Positions 46,600 to 57,400 of a stretch of 64,000 nucleotides of DNA are shown here, piece by piece. A program made the translations under genes and the position numbers. The stretch comes from Pochonia chlamydosporia 170 (Eukaryota; Ascomycota; Sordariomycetes; Hypocreales; Clavicipitaceae). The notes under the pieces were generated by a model. It did no database searches. It saw only the letters and a program-made list of their open reading frames with translations, and was not told the origin of the DNA. Position 1 is the stretch's first letter, and each line of letters opens with the position of its first letter. The stretch spans positions 2,542,001 to 2,606,000 of the forward strand of contig NC_035794.1 in NCBI RefSeq assembly GCF_001653235.2. The letters are read 5' to 3'.

Positions 46600-48401
46600 A
46601 TGGACGTCCAACTCCTAGTCTACGACCTCTCTCGTGGACTCGCCCGCCAAATGTCCATGGGCCTCCTGGGCTTCCAACTCGACGCCATCTACCACACATC
46701 AATTCAACTCAATGGCCGCGAATACGTCTATGACGGCGGCATCATTGCCATCACTCCAGGATCTTCTCACCTGGGACATCCTCTAGAAAAGATTCATCTC
46801 GGCACTACAAACTTGCCAATGGACATCATCGAAGAGTACCTTGATTCCGTACGGCCCATCTTCACACTCCAAGTACGTCGCCATCACATACATCTCTGAC
46901 CTCACGCACGCACACAACCTGTAGTACTGACCGCCCCCAGGCATACGATCTCTTCCGCCACAACTGCAACAACTTTAGCGACTCTTTCGCCAACTTTCTC
47001 GTCGGCAAAGGCATCCCCAGCCACATTGTCAACATGCCACAAGCAGTGCTAGATTCTCCCATGGGCCGCATGCTGCTGCCTCAATTAACGCAGGGAGTAA
47101 ACGCCGGCCGATCAAATGGGTCTATTCTCGGCTTGGAGCAAAGTGCACAGGCTTCAACTAACGGGACCAAGGCGCATAGAGTCCAACTGGTTTCAAGGTC
47201 AGACGAACTCTCGCGACTGCTGGACAGCGCAAAGAATGCATGCGCAGTCATCTTCTTCACCTCGGCTACATGTCCGCCTTGCAAGGTCATGTACCCGCTC
47301 TATGACCAGCTAGCAGGAGAGTTTGGAGGCCAGGCCACGTTTATCAAGGTCGACATCTCCCAGCCACAGTCGATGGACATTGCGCAGCGTTTCTCGGTTC
47401 GAGCAACGCCAACGTTTGTTACGATGCTCAAGGGCAAGGAGGAGAATAGATGGAGCGGAGCGGACCAGGCGGCGCTGAGGGGAAATGTGCAGCTTCTTGT
47501 ACACATGGCACATCCGTCCCATCCGCATGAGAGACTGCGACTGCCTAGCTTCTCTAATCCGGATGCAAAACCAGTTCTCTATACCAAAGTTCCACCGATG
47601 GCGAAGCTGGATGTCAAGATGGGACCCAAGGTGGCCAACCGACCGCAGGTGAAGAAGCTCAAGGCCTTTTTGGAAGCACGGAGTACAGTTGGTCCTCAGG
47701 ACGCCGTTGTCCCTGACCTCGGGGAGCTGTCCGAGTGTATTCGGGAATCGGTCTCTGAACTCCCTCCCGAGGTATTGTTCGCCATTATCGACCTGTTTCG
47801 ATGTGCATTGTCCGACCCCCGTATCAGCGCCTACTCCGCCGAGGAGGCAGAGCAGAGAACTATCAACACTGTCTTGAGTGTCGTCAACAGCATGGACTCT
47901 TGCCCGTATGCGTTGCGCCTGGTGACAGTCCAGATGGCATGCAACATGTTTTCAACACCGCTTTTTGCGCACCAGGTCCTGCGAAATGCGAGTCTCCGCT
48001 CTGCGCTTGTGCAACTCGTGTCGACAAGCTTTCTAGACGAAGCACACAACAATGTACGAGTAGCGTCATCATCACTGCTGTTCAATATCGCCCTAGCGAA
48101 TCGTCGCGCGAGAGACGGAGATTCCAACAATGGTCTACAAGACGATGACCAAGTAGAACTGGCAGCAGCACTCGTAGAAGCCATCAGTCAAGAAGACAAA
48201 TCAGTAGAGGCACTTCAGGGCATGCTATCCGCCCTGGGTCACTTGGTGTACGGCACAAACCTGGACGGCGAGCTGGCCGATCTTCTAAGAGCATTAGACG
48301 CGCAAGGGACGATATTAGCCAAGAAGAAGCATTTTCCAAACGAGAAGCTCATAGTAGAAGTGGGAGATGAGCTGCTGGGCAAGGGGCTGCGCAAGCCGTA
48401 A
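46600..48401 (+). CDS. PPPDE (DeSI-type) peptidase - thioredoxin - PUL domain protein
   Basis: Exons 46600-46872 and 46941-48401 give 577 residues. Three modules are visible. Residues 1-140 form a PPPDE/DeSI cysteine peptidase domain with the expected dyad, His near 32 (DAIYHTSIQ) and Cys near 100 (FRHNCNNFS). Residues about 185-300 are a thioredoxin domain with TSATCPPCKVMYPLYDQ (CPPC). Residues about 310-570 form a helical PUL domain, known from Cdc48/p97 cofactors such as PLAA/Doa1. The combination suggests a desumoylase or deubiquitinase acting with Cdc48. This architecture is recurrent in fungi. Start ATG 46600 is chosen because the PPPDE domain begins right there. Confidence 0.88.
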
Positions 48402-48539
48402 TAGATATCCAGCATTTAGATGTAGCATAGCGACTGGTACCTTGTATACAACCTATTCATTTACCGCGACATGTTTGCTCTGCGAGTTGAATCACCTCAC
48501 TGTGCTACAGACAGTCTCTGAGACACGGTGTCAGTTGAG

Positions 48540-48547
48540 TATAAAAG
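48540..48547 (+). promoter_or_regulatory. TATA box upstream of a small secreted protein gene
   Basis: TATAAAAG lies 113 bp before the ATG at 48660, a plausible TATA position for a regulated gene. Seen in the sequence; activity is inferred. Confidence 0.55.
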
Positions 48548-48659
48548 GCCACCTGACCCCCAACAGCTGTTGCTGGCCTCTGTTTCTGCAACATCCTTGC
48601 CTCTTTTAAACTCTATTTGTTAGCCAGCACGTACAATTCACACACACATCGAAGCCAAA

Positions 48660-49001
48660 ATGTTACGCAAGGGGGCATTCATGGCCATCTACTTTGCCAT
48701 CTTGGTGATCGCAAGCCCTTCCGCTCCAACAAAGGGCATGCAATACCCCAGCTGCGGGGGCCTTACGGACAAACCTCACGAGTGCGAAACGCAGTCCATC
48801 TGTATGGATGACCCGCGCAAACCGGACAGCTGTGGCATGGCATGCGATATTCCGGGCATTTGTATCCCGCGGGAGGCCAAGCTTTGTAGGACGGGGAGGG
48901 AGACGTGTCCGGAGGGGCAGAGGTGTTTTGGGGATCCGAGGGAGAAGTGTAAGAAGGAGAGGAATTGTAGGGGATTGTGTTTGTATCCTTTGGAGGGGTG
49001 A
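48660..49001 (+). CDS. Small secreted cysteine-rich protein
   Basis: A single exon of 113 residues. An N-terminal signal peptide (MLRKGAFMAIYFAILVIAS, cleavage likely after a small residue near 20-26) is followed by a mature part with 12 cysteines, an even number suited to six disulphides. There is no membrane segment after the signal. The spacing (CETQSICMDD, CGMACDIPGICIP, CPEGQRCFGDPREKC, CRGLCLY) does not match hydrophobin, CFEM or LysM patterns. Such proteins are often effector candidates or secreted defence peptides, but this is only a class label. A TATA box sits 113 bp upstream. I do not recognise a specific family. Confidence 0.75.
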   Translation: MLRKGAFMAIYFAILVIASPSAPTKGMQYPSCGGLTDKPHECETQSICMDDPRKPDSCGMACDIPGICIPREAKLCRTGRETCPEGQRCFGDPREKCKKERNCRGLCLYPLEG

Positions 49002-49731
49002 CGTGGGCGGGTGATGGGTTGAGTTGCATGGTGAATCGTATTGACGGCCCGGCTGAGACAGAGGTTTTCTTATCTGGCACTATGATTTGCAGCTTGGAGC
49101 TGTTGGTATGAATGACCATGCGGTTCGGATTGATTGTCTGATGGCGACATTCGGTTGCACAGCACAGATAATGTATCAGCGGTGCATCGAGCAAGTAAGA
49201 ATATGGCTATGCACAAGCTAAATTGATCTGAACGTTTCAACGAATGCAAGTCCACGCTTGAGTGACATGATAACTGCACGAGCATGGCGTACAATTGAAC
49301 CAGGCAGGGTAGAAAACATAAAGGGTGGCTGACTCATCAATCAGCGTCGGCCCCACACCCCAACCCTTTATCTTCCCACACACACGCCAAACTTTTCAAC
49401 TTTTCTTCCTTTCTTCTTCTTCATCAAAAAGCTATCTGAGCTGCCACGACCTTCACCCAGACCTTCCCACGGTGTCGCGTTGCCTTTCCCCATCGGGGAA
49501 TCGCTCAGAAGAGTAAAACCCTTGGATATAGGAAATTTTCCGCAAGATCGTTTTCGGACGACAGCTGTAGGCGGAACAATGCCAAGAAGGGGGGACATAC
49601 TTTTGATGAATGAATGAAATTTTTGGTGGAGGATGGACTGTGATGTGATGACATGACATGACACTCTATTCTGCTGCACTCTGTAGTCATGTATCGGAAA
49701 ACCGTGTCAATTGTATACATCTATCGTACAT
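49002..49731. other. Intergenic, no gene seen
   Basis: A 730-bp gap between convergent genes. Contains pyrimidine-rich DNA (49380-49425) and no supported frame. Confidence 0.4.
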
Positions 49732-50090
49732 TTACTGCGCAACCTGGTCCAAATCCCCTCCAGGCGCTTTACTCGCATGCTGGTCCCGCACAAACGCTTC
49801 AATCTTGTCGTCGTGATGCGGTCGCTCTGGCGGGCCGGGAATATGGCTCTCTGGGGACTTTTCTTTTTCGGGTGCGAGTACTTTGGCCGCGGCTGGGATG
49901 TACTCGGTGACTAAATGTGATGTTTGTCAGAAGTATTCTGGATCAGGATTTGAGTGATGAGGTATTGCGCACTCTTTTCCACGATTGGATTCGGCTTGCT
50001 TTCCGACTCGCGTTCTCGCTGGTCCACGGCCGCCTTGTCCAGCTGCGTTTTAAACGTTTCTTGTTGATCGGGTTCGGTCTTGGATGCCAT
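49732..50090 (-). CDS. Unknown small hydrophilic protein
   Basis: Exons 50090-49973 and 49910-49732 give 98 residues. The product is MASKTEPDQQETFKTQLDK, a charged helix with ERESESKPNPIVEK, then ITEYIPAAAKVLAPEKEKSP, and an end in ASKAPGGDLDQVAQ. The 62-bp intron has a GTGCGC donor and TTAG acceptor and keeps frame. No signal peptide or membrane segment is present. The IPAAAKVLAP and HHDDKIEAFVRDQH segments look conserved in style, but I cannot name a family. Intrinsic disorder is likely. Confidence 0.6.
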
Positions 50091-51177
50091 TTTGTGGTAC
50101 GCTTTGCAAGTTGTATGACTGTTTGGAGAACCGGATTGTGCAAGGCAGATGGCTGCGTCGGTTGATATAGTTTGATTGATGGGCATGGATGGATGGCCAA
50201 GGCGGTTGCATGACGTCAAATTGGCTGGGCAGTGTGGCGCATCGGTTTGTGTAGACGTGGGGTCAAGGTCAAACTTGGTTGATTTTGCAATTGTACGGTA
50301 TGGGCAGCTGACTATGTATTATGGCTATTTGTTTGCACGGCCTCAATGTTTTCCGTGCGATGCCTGTGTAAACGTGAGCAGTTACGATGGCCCAAGTCGA
50401 AGCCGAAGTCCAATCTGTGGTCTGCCTCCAACAAGGTCCATGTCCCGTTCAGAGGATGAATTTGATCATCACGCAAATCCGTTAGATATCAGTTGCCACC
50501 TAAAGACCACTAATAAAGTTTAAATGCGGCCCGGATTTATAGATCCCCAAGATCAACAAGTCGTTGGTGGAGTCGGAATATGCTCATTCTGCCCGAGGCC
50601 ATTGGCCGTGGACGTCGAGGCCATACATATTCGGATGACAGTCCTTGCCTACGCCGTACACCGGATAGAATTAAAGATTACAATTATCAAGAGACTGCAA
50701 TGACAACGCTAAGCCCAATACATCCCAAACGACATGTCCGCCAAAGACTAGAATCCTCCCCGATCTCATCTCATCGACACTCAACCAGACTCTTCAAAAT
50801 GGCCAACGCTCCCTGATCCTCCGCCGTTCGGCCCCTCCTTCGAAAGCACCATCACCAGGCTGCATCCCGTCCCCCGACCTACACCTACGGCTACCCGCTT
50901 CATCTCCAAGCTACCAAATGCAATTGAATTCTGTAAGAATATTCATTATATAAAATTAGCCTCTTACTTGAGTTCAATTTCTTCTTTATGTCGCTATACA
51001 ACGTCCATAAATAGCATGAAGACACCCCACTTCACACCCACTTCCCCTATGATATCATCCAGGCACAAGTGACACTCAATTCCCGATAAGATAACCAACA
51101 TCCAAGCCAAAAAAAACTCACCTCAACCCAACACCTCCGAAACACATCACCACTCACCACCACCACCAAACCCGAAA
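50091..51177. promoter_or_regulatory. Divergent region, no gene seen
   Basis: 1.1 kb between two divergent genes. Low-GC stretches occur around 50930-51010. A/C-rich DNA (51080-51177) directly precedes the CobW ATG and looks like a 5' UTR. Confidence 0.4.
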
Positions 51178-52272
51178 ATGGCTCCCATCCCCATAACAAT
51201 CATAACCGGCTTCCTCGGGTCCGGCAAAACAACCCTCATCCTCAACCTCATCCCGCAGCTCCTCGCCAAAAACCCCTCCTACAAACTCGCCCTCCTCAAA
51301 AACGAATTCGGCGACCTAGCAATCGACTCGCAACTCGCCTCCTCCTCCTCCATCTCCGGCGTCCAAGAGCTCCTCAACGGCTGTATATGCTGCAACCTCG
51401 TCGGCCAGCTCGGCCCCGCGCTGCAGCAGCTCCAACAGACCGTGTCGCCCGACCGCATCGTCATCGAGACGAGCGGCTCCGCCTTCCCCGCCACGCTGGC
51501 CCTCGAGGTGAACCGCCTGGCCAGAGAGACGGGCCAGTACCAGCTCGACGGGGTGGTGAGCGTGATTGACGTCGAGAATTGGCAGGGGTACGAGGACACG
51601 AGCTACACGGCGAGGATTCAGGCGCGGTACACGGATCTGATTGTGTTTAATAAGTGGGAGACGGCGGGGGAGGACCGGTACGAGCTGTGCGTGGATAGGG
51701 TGGGCGATTTGGAGGTTGATGTGGCGAGGGTGAAGAGCGATAAGGGGCGGGTGGATGTGGATTTGGTGTTTGGCGTGGATGGCGGGCTGGCGAGGGAGTT
51801 GACGGATGCTGAGGCTGGTGCTGGTGCGAATGGACATGAGCATAATGGTACGAACGGGCAGCATAGTCACCAGAGTGAGGTGGAGGTGCTGTCTGTTGAG
51901 CTGGCGGCTGAGGGAGCGGTCTCGACGGCCAAGTTGCTGGCGTTTTTGGAGGCCGCGCCCAAGGATGAGGTGTATCGGATAAAGGCCGTTGGGACGCTGT
52001 CAGGCACGCCAAGGAATTCGGACGCCGACGTGCCGCAGCCGTTGGAGAGTGCGGGTGGTCGGTATATTCTCAACTGGGCGTTTGGTCGGTGGACGTTTAC
52101 GCCGATGGGAGAGCAGCAGGAGCATGCGTCCAGTGGTGACGTGACGCTGAGGATGACCATGATCTTGGCGCGGTCGGAGAGTAATCGGTGGAAGAAGAAG
52201 TTGGAGGCTGGTGGGTATCTGGAGGTGGATGGTGTGAATAAGGGGGAGTTGAGTGTCAAGAGAATCTTATAG
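51178..52272 (+). CDS. CobW/COG0523 metal-chaperone GTPase (ZNG1-like)
   Basis: A single exon of 364 residues. COG0523 GTPases deliver metals; eukaryotic ZNG1 transfers zinc to methionine aminopeptidase. Visible motifs are Walker A GFLGSGKTTL (11-20), NEFGD, the metal-binding CxCC motif CICC (69-72), VSVIDVENW and the NKxD-like NKWE. A His-rich loop (NGHEHNGTNGQHSHQ, about 222-236) follows and could bind extra metal. The C-terminal CobW_C domain (RIKAVGTLSG ... WAFGRWTF) is present. NKWE has E in place of the usual D, which occurs in this family. Intronless, unlike most neighbours. Confidence 0.9.
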   Translation: MAPIPITIITGFLGSGKTTLILNLIPQLLAKNPSYKLALLKNEFGDLAIDSQLASSSSISGVQELLNGCICCNLVGQLGPALQQLQQTVSPDRIVIETSGSAFPATLALEVNRLARETGQYQLDGVVSVIDVENWQGYEDTSYTARIQARYTDLIVFNKWETAGEDRYELCVDRVGDLEVDVARVKSDKGRVDVDLVFGVDGGLARELTDAEAGAGANGHEHNGTNGQHSHQSEVEVLSVELAAEGAVSTAKLLAFLEAAPKDEVYRIKAVGTLSGTPRNSDADVPQPLESAGGRYILNWAFGRWTFTPMGEQQEHASSGDVTLRMTMILARSESNRWKKKLEAGGYLEVDGVNKGELSVKRIL

Positions 52273-52497
52273 ACTAGATGGCGGATAGACTTTGATGATA
52301 GACATGACTGGTTTGTTATGAATTGCTAGATTTGGCGCGTTAAACAGATATGATTGAAATGCGATAAGACTACTTGAGGCCGTACAGAAATGTGAATTGC
52401 TAAATGCAGTGCCTAAAAAGATATGATTGCAATGCGAGACATGCTAGAGGCTAGACAGAAAATATGACGCGCTCCAAAACAAAATATCAAGCCAATA
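52273..52497. other. Intergenic, short repeated motif
   Basis: The segment holds two similar units, GATATGATTGAAATGCGA (about 52348) and GATATGATTGCAATGCGA (about 52420), a short imperfect direct repeat downstream of the CobW gene. Confidence 0.5.
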
Positions 52498-52613
52498 GTC
52501 GGGGGCCAAAAGTATTTAAACAAAGGTATCGCATATCCCCGTTATGTGTTGAGGCATATTGAGCTGTGTTAGTGTATACTTGGATATATCCAAATACCTT
52601 TGACCACAGCCTG
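52498..52613 (+). mobile_element. MITE-like element, copy D (116 bp)
   Basis: Shares AAGTATTTAAACAAAGGTAT, GTGTTAGTGTATACTTGGAT and the right end CCACAGCCTG followed by TA (52614-52615). The left end is AGTCGGGGGCC after TA at 52496-52497, so its first base appears lost. The right half is nearly identical to copy A. It ends 53 bp past the stop of the disordered protein gene on the minus strand. Confidence 0.75.
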
Positions 52614-52666
52614 TACATATATCTATCATCATGCTCAACCAAGTTCAATTTCAACACTGCTAACCC

Positions 52667-54049
52667 TCACACCGGCGCGCACGCAATCAACTCATCAGAC
52701 CGTGGCCTATCCAACCCATCGGGCCTTACCCACAAAAGCGTCCCTAGGTGCCATCTCACTATCGTTTTTCGGTCTTGAGACCTATCTCGTGGTTTCTGGC
52801 CATCCTTTAAAGCTTTGGCGTACCAGTCTTCTGTTGGCTTGGTAGAGATTCCTCCTCCCAACTCAGCAGCAATTTGTGTAGCAATTTGCGCAGACACGAT
52901 ACTAGTCCCGTATTTAAGCGGCAGCGGCTTCCCAATGCTCCGCTTCGCACTCGCTGTAGACTGCGGCGTTTGAACACTTTTGAATCCCGAAGCACTGCCC
53001 TTTATCTCTATGACGGCCCGCGGCGAGAGGTCTCTCTCTGAAAGAGGCACACTGTCTCGAGATGCAGAGGTCGCGGCATATGGTGATACGGCCATCTCTG
53101 TTGATTGCAAACGGCCCTTTGCGCTTGTCGCTGATCCTGGCGTCGTCACTCGGTGCGCTGTCCCGTCCGATCTTCGCAAACTGGTCCTTTTTGGACTCGA
53201 TGTAGCCTGTTGCGAGACGGGTGTACGAGATCGAGACGTGCTGCCCCGGCTGGAACTGGCACGCCGTTTCTTAAGATCCAGCGGCGCAGGAGCCAGAACA
53301 CTGTCCGCATCTCTCCGGGATGTCAAGCCTTTCGGCGTTGGTACCGCCGAGAATCGTTCCAATCCCGCTACGCTGTAGTATGCCGCATTCTTGGCAGCTC
53401 CCGAGATTGGACGCTCGTCGACCTCTGCTAGTAAGTTGTCTTTGGGCTCTCTACTTGGCCTTGGTGGTGCAGGGAGCGGCGATTCTAATCTAGCAGGCTT
53501 GGGATGGAGGGGGTCGACTGGTGTCGGCGGCAGGTGTAAATTGGCGTACTCGCCGATGACGCTTTCGACGGTGCTTTCCCTGGGAGTAGTATTTGCCCTG
53601 GAGTCTGCAGACTTTCTGGCTGACGATTGTCCTCGTTGTACGCCAGACTGCTCCTCAGTCTCGGAGCACGTCTGTTCTTCGGAGGAAGGAATAGGCTCGT
53701 CTTCATAATCTGATTCGTCACCCCCAGTTCCAGCCACTGCCTTGCCCGCAACAGCATTCTCATCTAGGTATACGCTTGACGTGGGCCGGCGCACCGTGGA
53801 CATCGCCGACGCACGCCTGATGCCGGCCAAAAACAAGTTCATTTGACCAGTACGACTGTCGACTTCGTCTCTTGCCTGCTCACGACGCAGTCGCTCAGCC
53901 TCGCCGGCTAGCTGGTTTCGACTCTGCTCGTCAATCGGTCGGGTGCCGCCATCATCGTGGAAAATAACCGGGCTTCGGACCTCTTCCTGGGAAGGCGGAC
54001 GTGAGGGCGGGCTGTTGGGGTCTGTCTGGGGTAACTTGGGAGGAGGCAT
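52667..54049 (-). CDS. Unknown disordered Ser/Pro-rich protein
   Basis: A single exon of 460 residues. The sequence is low in hydrophobics and rich in Ser, Pro, Arg and charged residues. Recognisable parts are an N-terminal PPSRPPSQEEVRSPVIFHDD, a helical patch (QLAGEAERLRREQARDE), GQMNLFLAGIRRASAMSTVR, and many SP/TP sites in the middle. GKPLPLKYGTSIVSAQIATQ near the end is the most structured part. No catalytic motif, signal or membrane segment is seen. Multiple SP/TP sites suggest regulation by proline-directed kinases. I do not recognise a family. The end (LIACAPV) is 53 bp from MITE copy D. Confidence 0.65.
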   Translation of the reverse strand: MPPPKLPQTDPNSPPSRPPSQEEVRSPVIFHDDGGTRPIDEQSRNQLAGEAERLRREQARDEVDSRTGQMNLFLAGIRRASAMSTVRRPTSSVYLDENAVAGKAVAGTGGDESDYEDEPIPSSEEQTCSETEEQSGVQRGQSSARKSADSRANTTPRESTVESVIGEYANLHLPPTPVDPLHPKPARLESPLPAPPRPSREPKDNLLAEVDERPISGAAKNAAYYSVAGLERFSAVPTPKGLTSRRDADSVLAPAPLDLKKRRASSSRGSTSRSRTPVSQQATSSPKRTSLRRSDGTAHRVTTPGSATSAKGRLQSTEMAVSPYAATSASRDSVPLSERDLSPRAVIEIKGSASGFKSVQTPQSTASAKRSIGKPLPLKYGTSIVSAQIATQIAAELGGGISTKPTEDWYAKALKDGQKPRDRSQDRKTIVRWHLGTLLWVRPDGLDRPRSDELIACAPV

Positions 54050-54476
54050 TGCGATGTCATGGTGGAAATGTTGAAAACGAGACCTGTTGTGATTTCACCG
54101 AGGGAGTTGTAGAGGTAGTGATGCTGTTGGATGCTGCTTTGTGTGTGTTTTTCTTAGAGTGAGTGAACAAGTGTGAAGCGAGCAAAGCATTAGGTCGAGA
54201 TGAATGGAATCTTGCATTTTTTGGCCTTCAAACTGATCGTGACTTCTTTGTCATTGTTGTGTGTGTGTGTGTGACAAGTGCAAGCGAAAGCATTGAAACA
54301 AAGGATGCAGTGAACATCGTCAATTTATAGACTAACAAAGACCGAATTAATATATCGCTATGCACTGAGTTTGTGAGCGCTATGCTGAATGCAAAGAGAG
54401 GCGGCAAAGAAAACGAAAAAGGCAGGTATAGACCATCGTAGTAAGAAAATTAATCATGCATTCATACAGCTCGTGT
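54050..54476. other. Intergenic with TG microsatellite
   Basis: 430 bp between two minus-strand genes, including the disordered-protein promoter. A (TG)n tract of about 8 units lies at 54257-54273. No gene seen. Confidence 0.45.
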
Positions 54477-57400
54477 CTAGAGACTGACTGTGACAGTCAT
54501 GTTGTTGCTGAGAACCATCAATGTAGGCGGCAGATTATTACAAAGAAGTTCAACGTCAGAAAGGTACTGAATCGTGGACACTTCATCAAGGCTGGTTCCT
54601 TCGGACGGTATCGGCAACGTCGTCATCAAGACGCCTGTGTCCTTGGAGTGTTGGCGCATGAGTTCGTTGAGAATCAAGTGCTGCGCGCGGCTGGGCAAGT
54701 CGTTGAATGAAATGGCTACACCTCGCCCCGAAAAAGCCGACCCTGTGTCTGCTTCGGTGCCGTCTTTGGATTCGGGTGCACGATATGTTTCAACATGCTC
54801 CGGAATGACCAGTGATATCGGATCCTGACCATGTACTGAGTACTGTGAGCCGTGCCTGGAGTGATGCCGTGAATGGGAGCCTGAGTGCGGTTGGGATGGA
54901 GGCTGCGACACAGGCCGGTCTGCAAAAGATATAGTTCTTGCGCCTTCTTCGCCGCTTACTTTAGTGTCGGGCAATGGCCGGCTTGAAAACTTGCCAAGCG
55001 AGGAGTGTCTCGAGAATGCCGGCCGCTCGGCTCGCGGTGTTGGTGGATTTGATGCCACTGCCGCAAAGCTAATTTTGGAGCCTTCTCCTTCAGCGACAAT
55101 TTTGGTCTCGGGCACTGGTCTACTAGAGAACCGAGCGGCAGATGACTGTCGCGAAAAGTTGGGTCGTGCCGGTGCCATAATCCCATCTCGTCGTGCGCCT
55201 CTCGAGGGACTCATGGACCGCGATCGCCGAGAACCAGCAGACGCGAAGTCGGGAACTCGAAGGGGGTCCAGTACAGGAAAAGAGTCGATTCTACTACTCG
55301 TGTCTACCTCTGGCGGGCTGGCACCGACTTCGGAAAGTTCGGGCACTCGCAATGTGACGGGCGATTCTGGCTTGTCTGCCAGCGTCTGAGACGTGTTCAT
55401 TGTGCCATAGGATGGAACCTGCGTGCCTGTCTCAATGGTCCTGGACCTGCGCCCGCGCCCAGCCTTTGTAGGCGATTGTTCTGCCGGAGGGGAATTGCCT
55501 GGCTTGGACGAGAGCAACGGCTGCTGTGCCGGGTCTCTTTCTTCCATTCTTGGTTGCAGAAATGGGTCCCCGGCATCCTCTCCATATTCCTCATCGTCAA
55601 TAGAATCTTCCGCGTCGGTGTAAAACTCAGTGTCCGACTCCGACTCTTCTTGGAGGACCTCGTCGTTGATGTGGGTAGTGTGAATGCCCATACTAACTCC
55701 GAGCTTGGCAAGTGTGGCAATGTCTGGCCGCTTGGGCATCTCTGACACTTCCGCCATGCTCTGGCGACGTGCATTTCCAACATCGTCATGAGGATTGTAG
55801 GCACCGGGTCGCCCAGCAGTCGAGTCTAGAATCTGCGCCAGCTGAGAGAGCTCCTGGCTAGAGGAGAGCTCCTCGGTCTGTCTGCGGAGCGCCTGCAAGT
55901 CTTCCCACCATTCCTCATCTTTGAGAGTTTCTTCCACAATGATTTCAGTGTCAATGTCGTTGGTAGTGCCGTTAATAATGAGTTCATATGTATTGAGATG
56001 GCCAGACGCCAAATAGAAGACGAGGACCTGGGCATCAATTCGCAGCTTCTCCAAGAGTGCCTTGACCCTTGCGCTCTCTTCGTCCACTTCATGCTCATAC
56101 TCGACAAATACCACGACGCGAAGAGCAAATACTCTTCGCCAAGTTTGCACGCTTCGCAAAATGTGTCCCAGCTGCAAGATGAGGGTATCTGCACAAATTA
56201 GTTTACAGAATATTCTTGGCGCCAAACCATTCGAGTCCACTCACAGGTGTCAAAATTTGTTGTCAGTACATTTTTGCCATCTGAAGATATCTCCGCAGAC
56301 ATTTGAATGGGCCACAAATCAATGTACTTTTTGGCGTTGGATCCATCGTGGCGAGGAGTTTCCAACGCGTCGAAGCCATGAGCTATGGCAACGTTGAGTC
56401 TGTACTTCAAGGCGAGATCCTCCAACATGATCATGTAGTCGGTGGGAGACATCATTCCTTCGGTTCGGATAACGTCAGTGGGAAGTACACCCTCGAGCAG
56501 ACGGGCAGATGTGTCTCCACGCCGGCGCTTGGCCGTCTTGCCTTGCGATTTGGGCCGGCGGCTCATCTTGTCAGCCGGGGACGCAGGGATATCGGGAATA
56601 GGCACTGTAGGGTTGGATTTTCGCAGGTCATCCATGTTATAGAATCCCAAAACTGCAATGTTTGGACGCATGCCACCAAGCCCAGCCGAGAGAATCAAGT
56701 TGCGCACGCCCCAGGTAATTGACGGGGACATGGTAAGCTGCACAAAGGCCTTGATTCTCGAAAATTCCGAAATATATCGAGTCCAAGCCTGCTGCTGCAA
56801 TCGGGCTTCGTGTACGCCAGAGTTGAAATCGTCGGTTACAATGACATGGCCCAGAATATAGAGGGACCCCTTTTTCATGGAATTGCAAAACTGAATGAGC
56901 CGTGTCTGGCGGCGAGGATTATTAATGAGAAGAATAATATGTGGCCGCCAAAACTTTATGTGTTCAGGTTTCAACCGCAGCAAGTACTTTCGTACTTGAT
57001 GGTAGATGAGGTTTTGTGAAACATCGCCCCAACGTTTGGGTGGGCAGAGGTAGTGTATCAGCAAAAATACGAAAACAAGCACGCAAATTGCGATCGCTGC
57101 GTACGTCTCGTCAATGAAGAACATGGCAGCAGCAGACAACAGACTGCCGATGCATGCCGTTTGCCAGTTGAAAAACTTGAAGCTGGGACGAAAGTTGGGG
57201 GCGGAGCCAATCTTGAGAAGAAAGCAAGCAAGATTCATGACGAAAAAGGTCATCTAAAATAACAGTCAGCAATTGTGGACAAAAGAAAATTCGGATACCA
57301 CCGCTCACCTGATAACCCATAGATATAAAGGTCGCAATCTGGTTCAAGTCCGCGAGAAGTGCAACTTGTGCAATAGCATAAGTGAGAAGCACAGCCAAGA

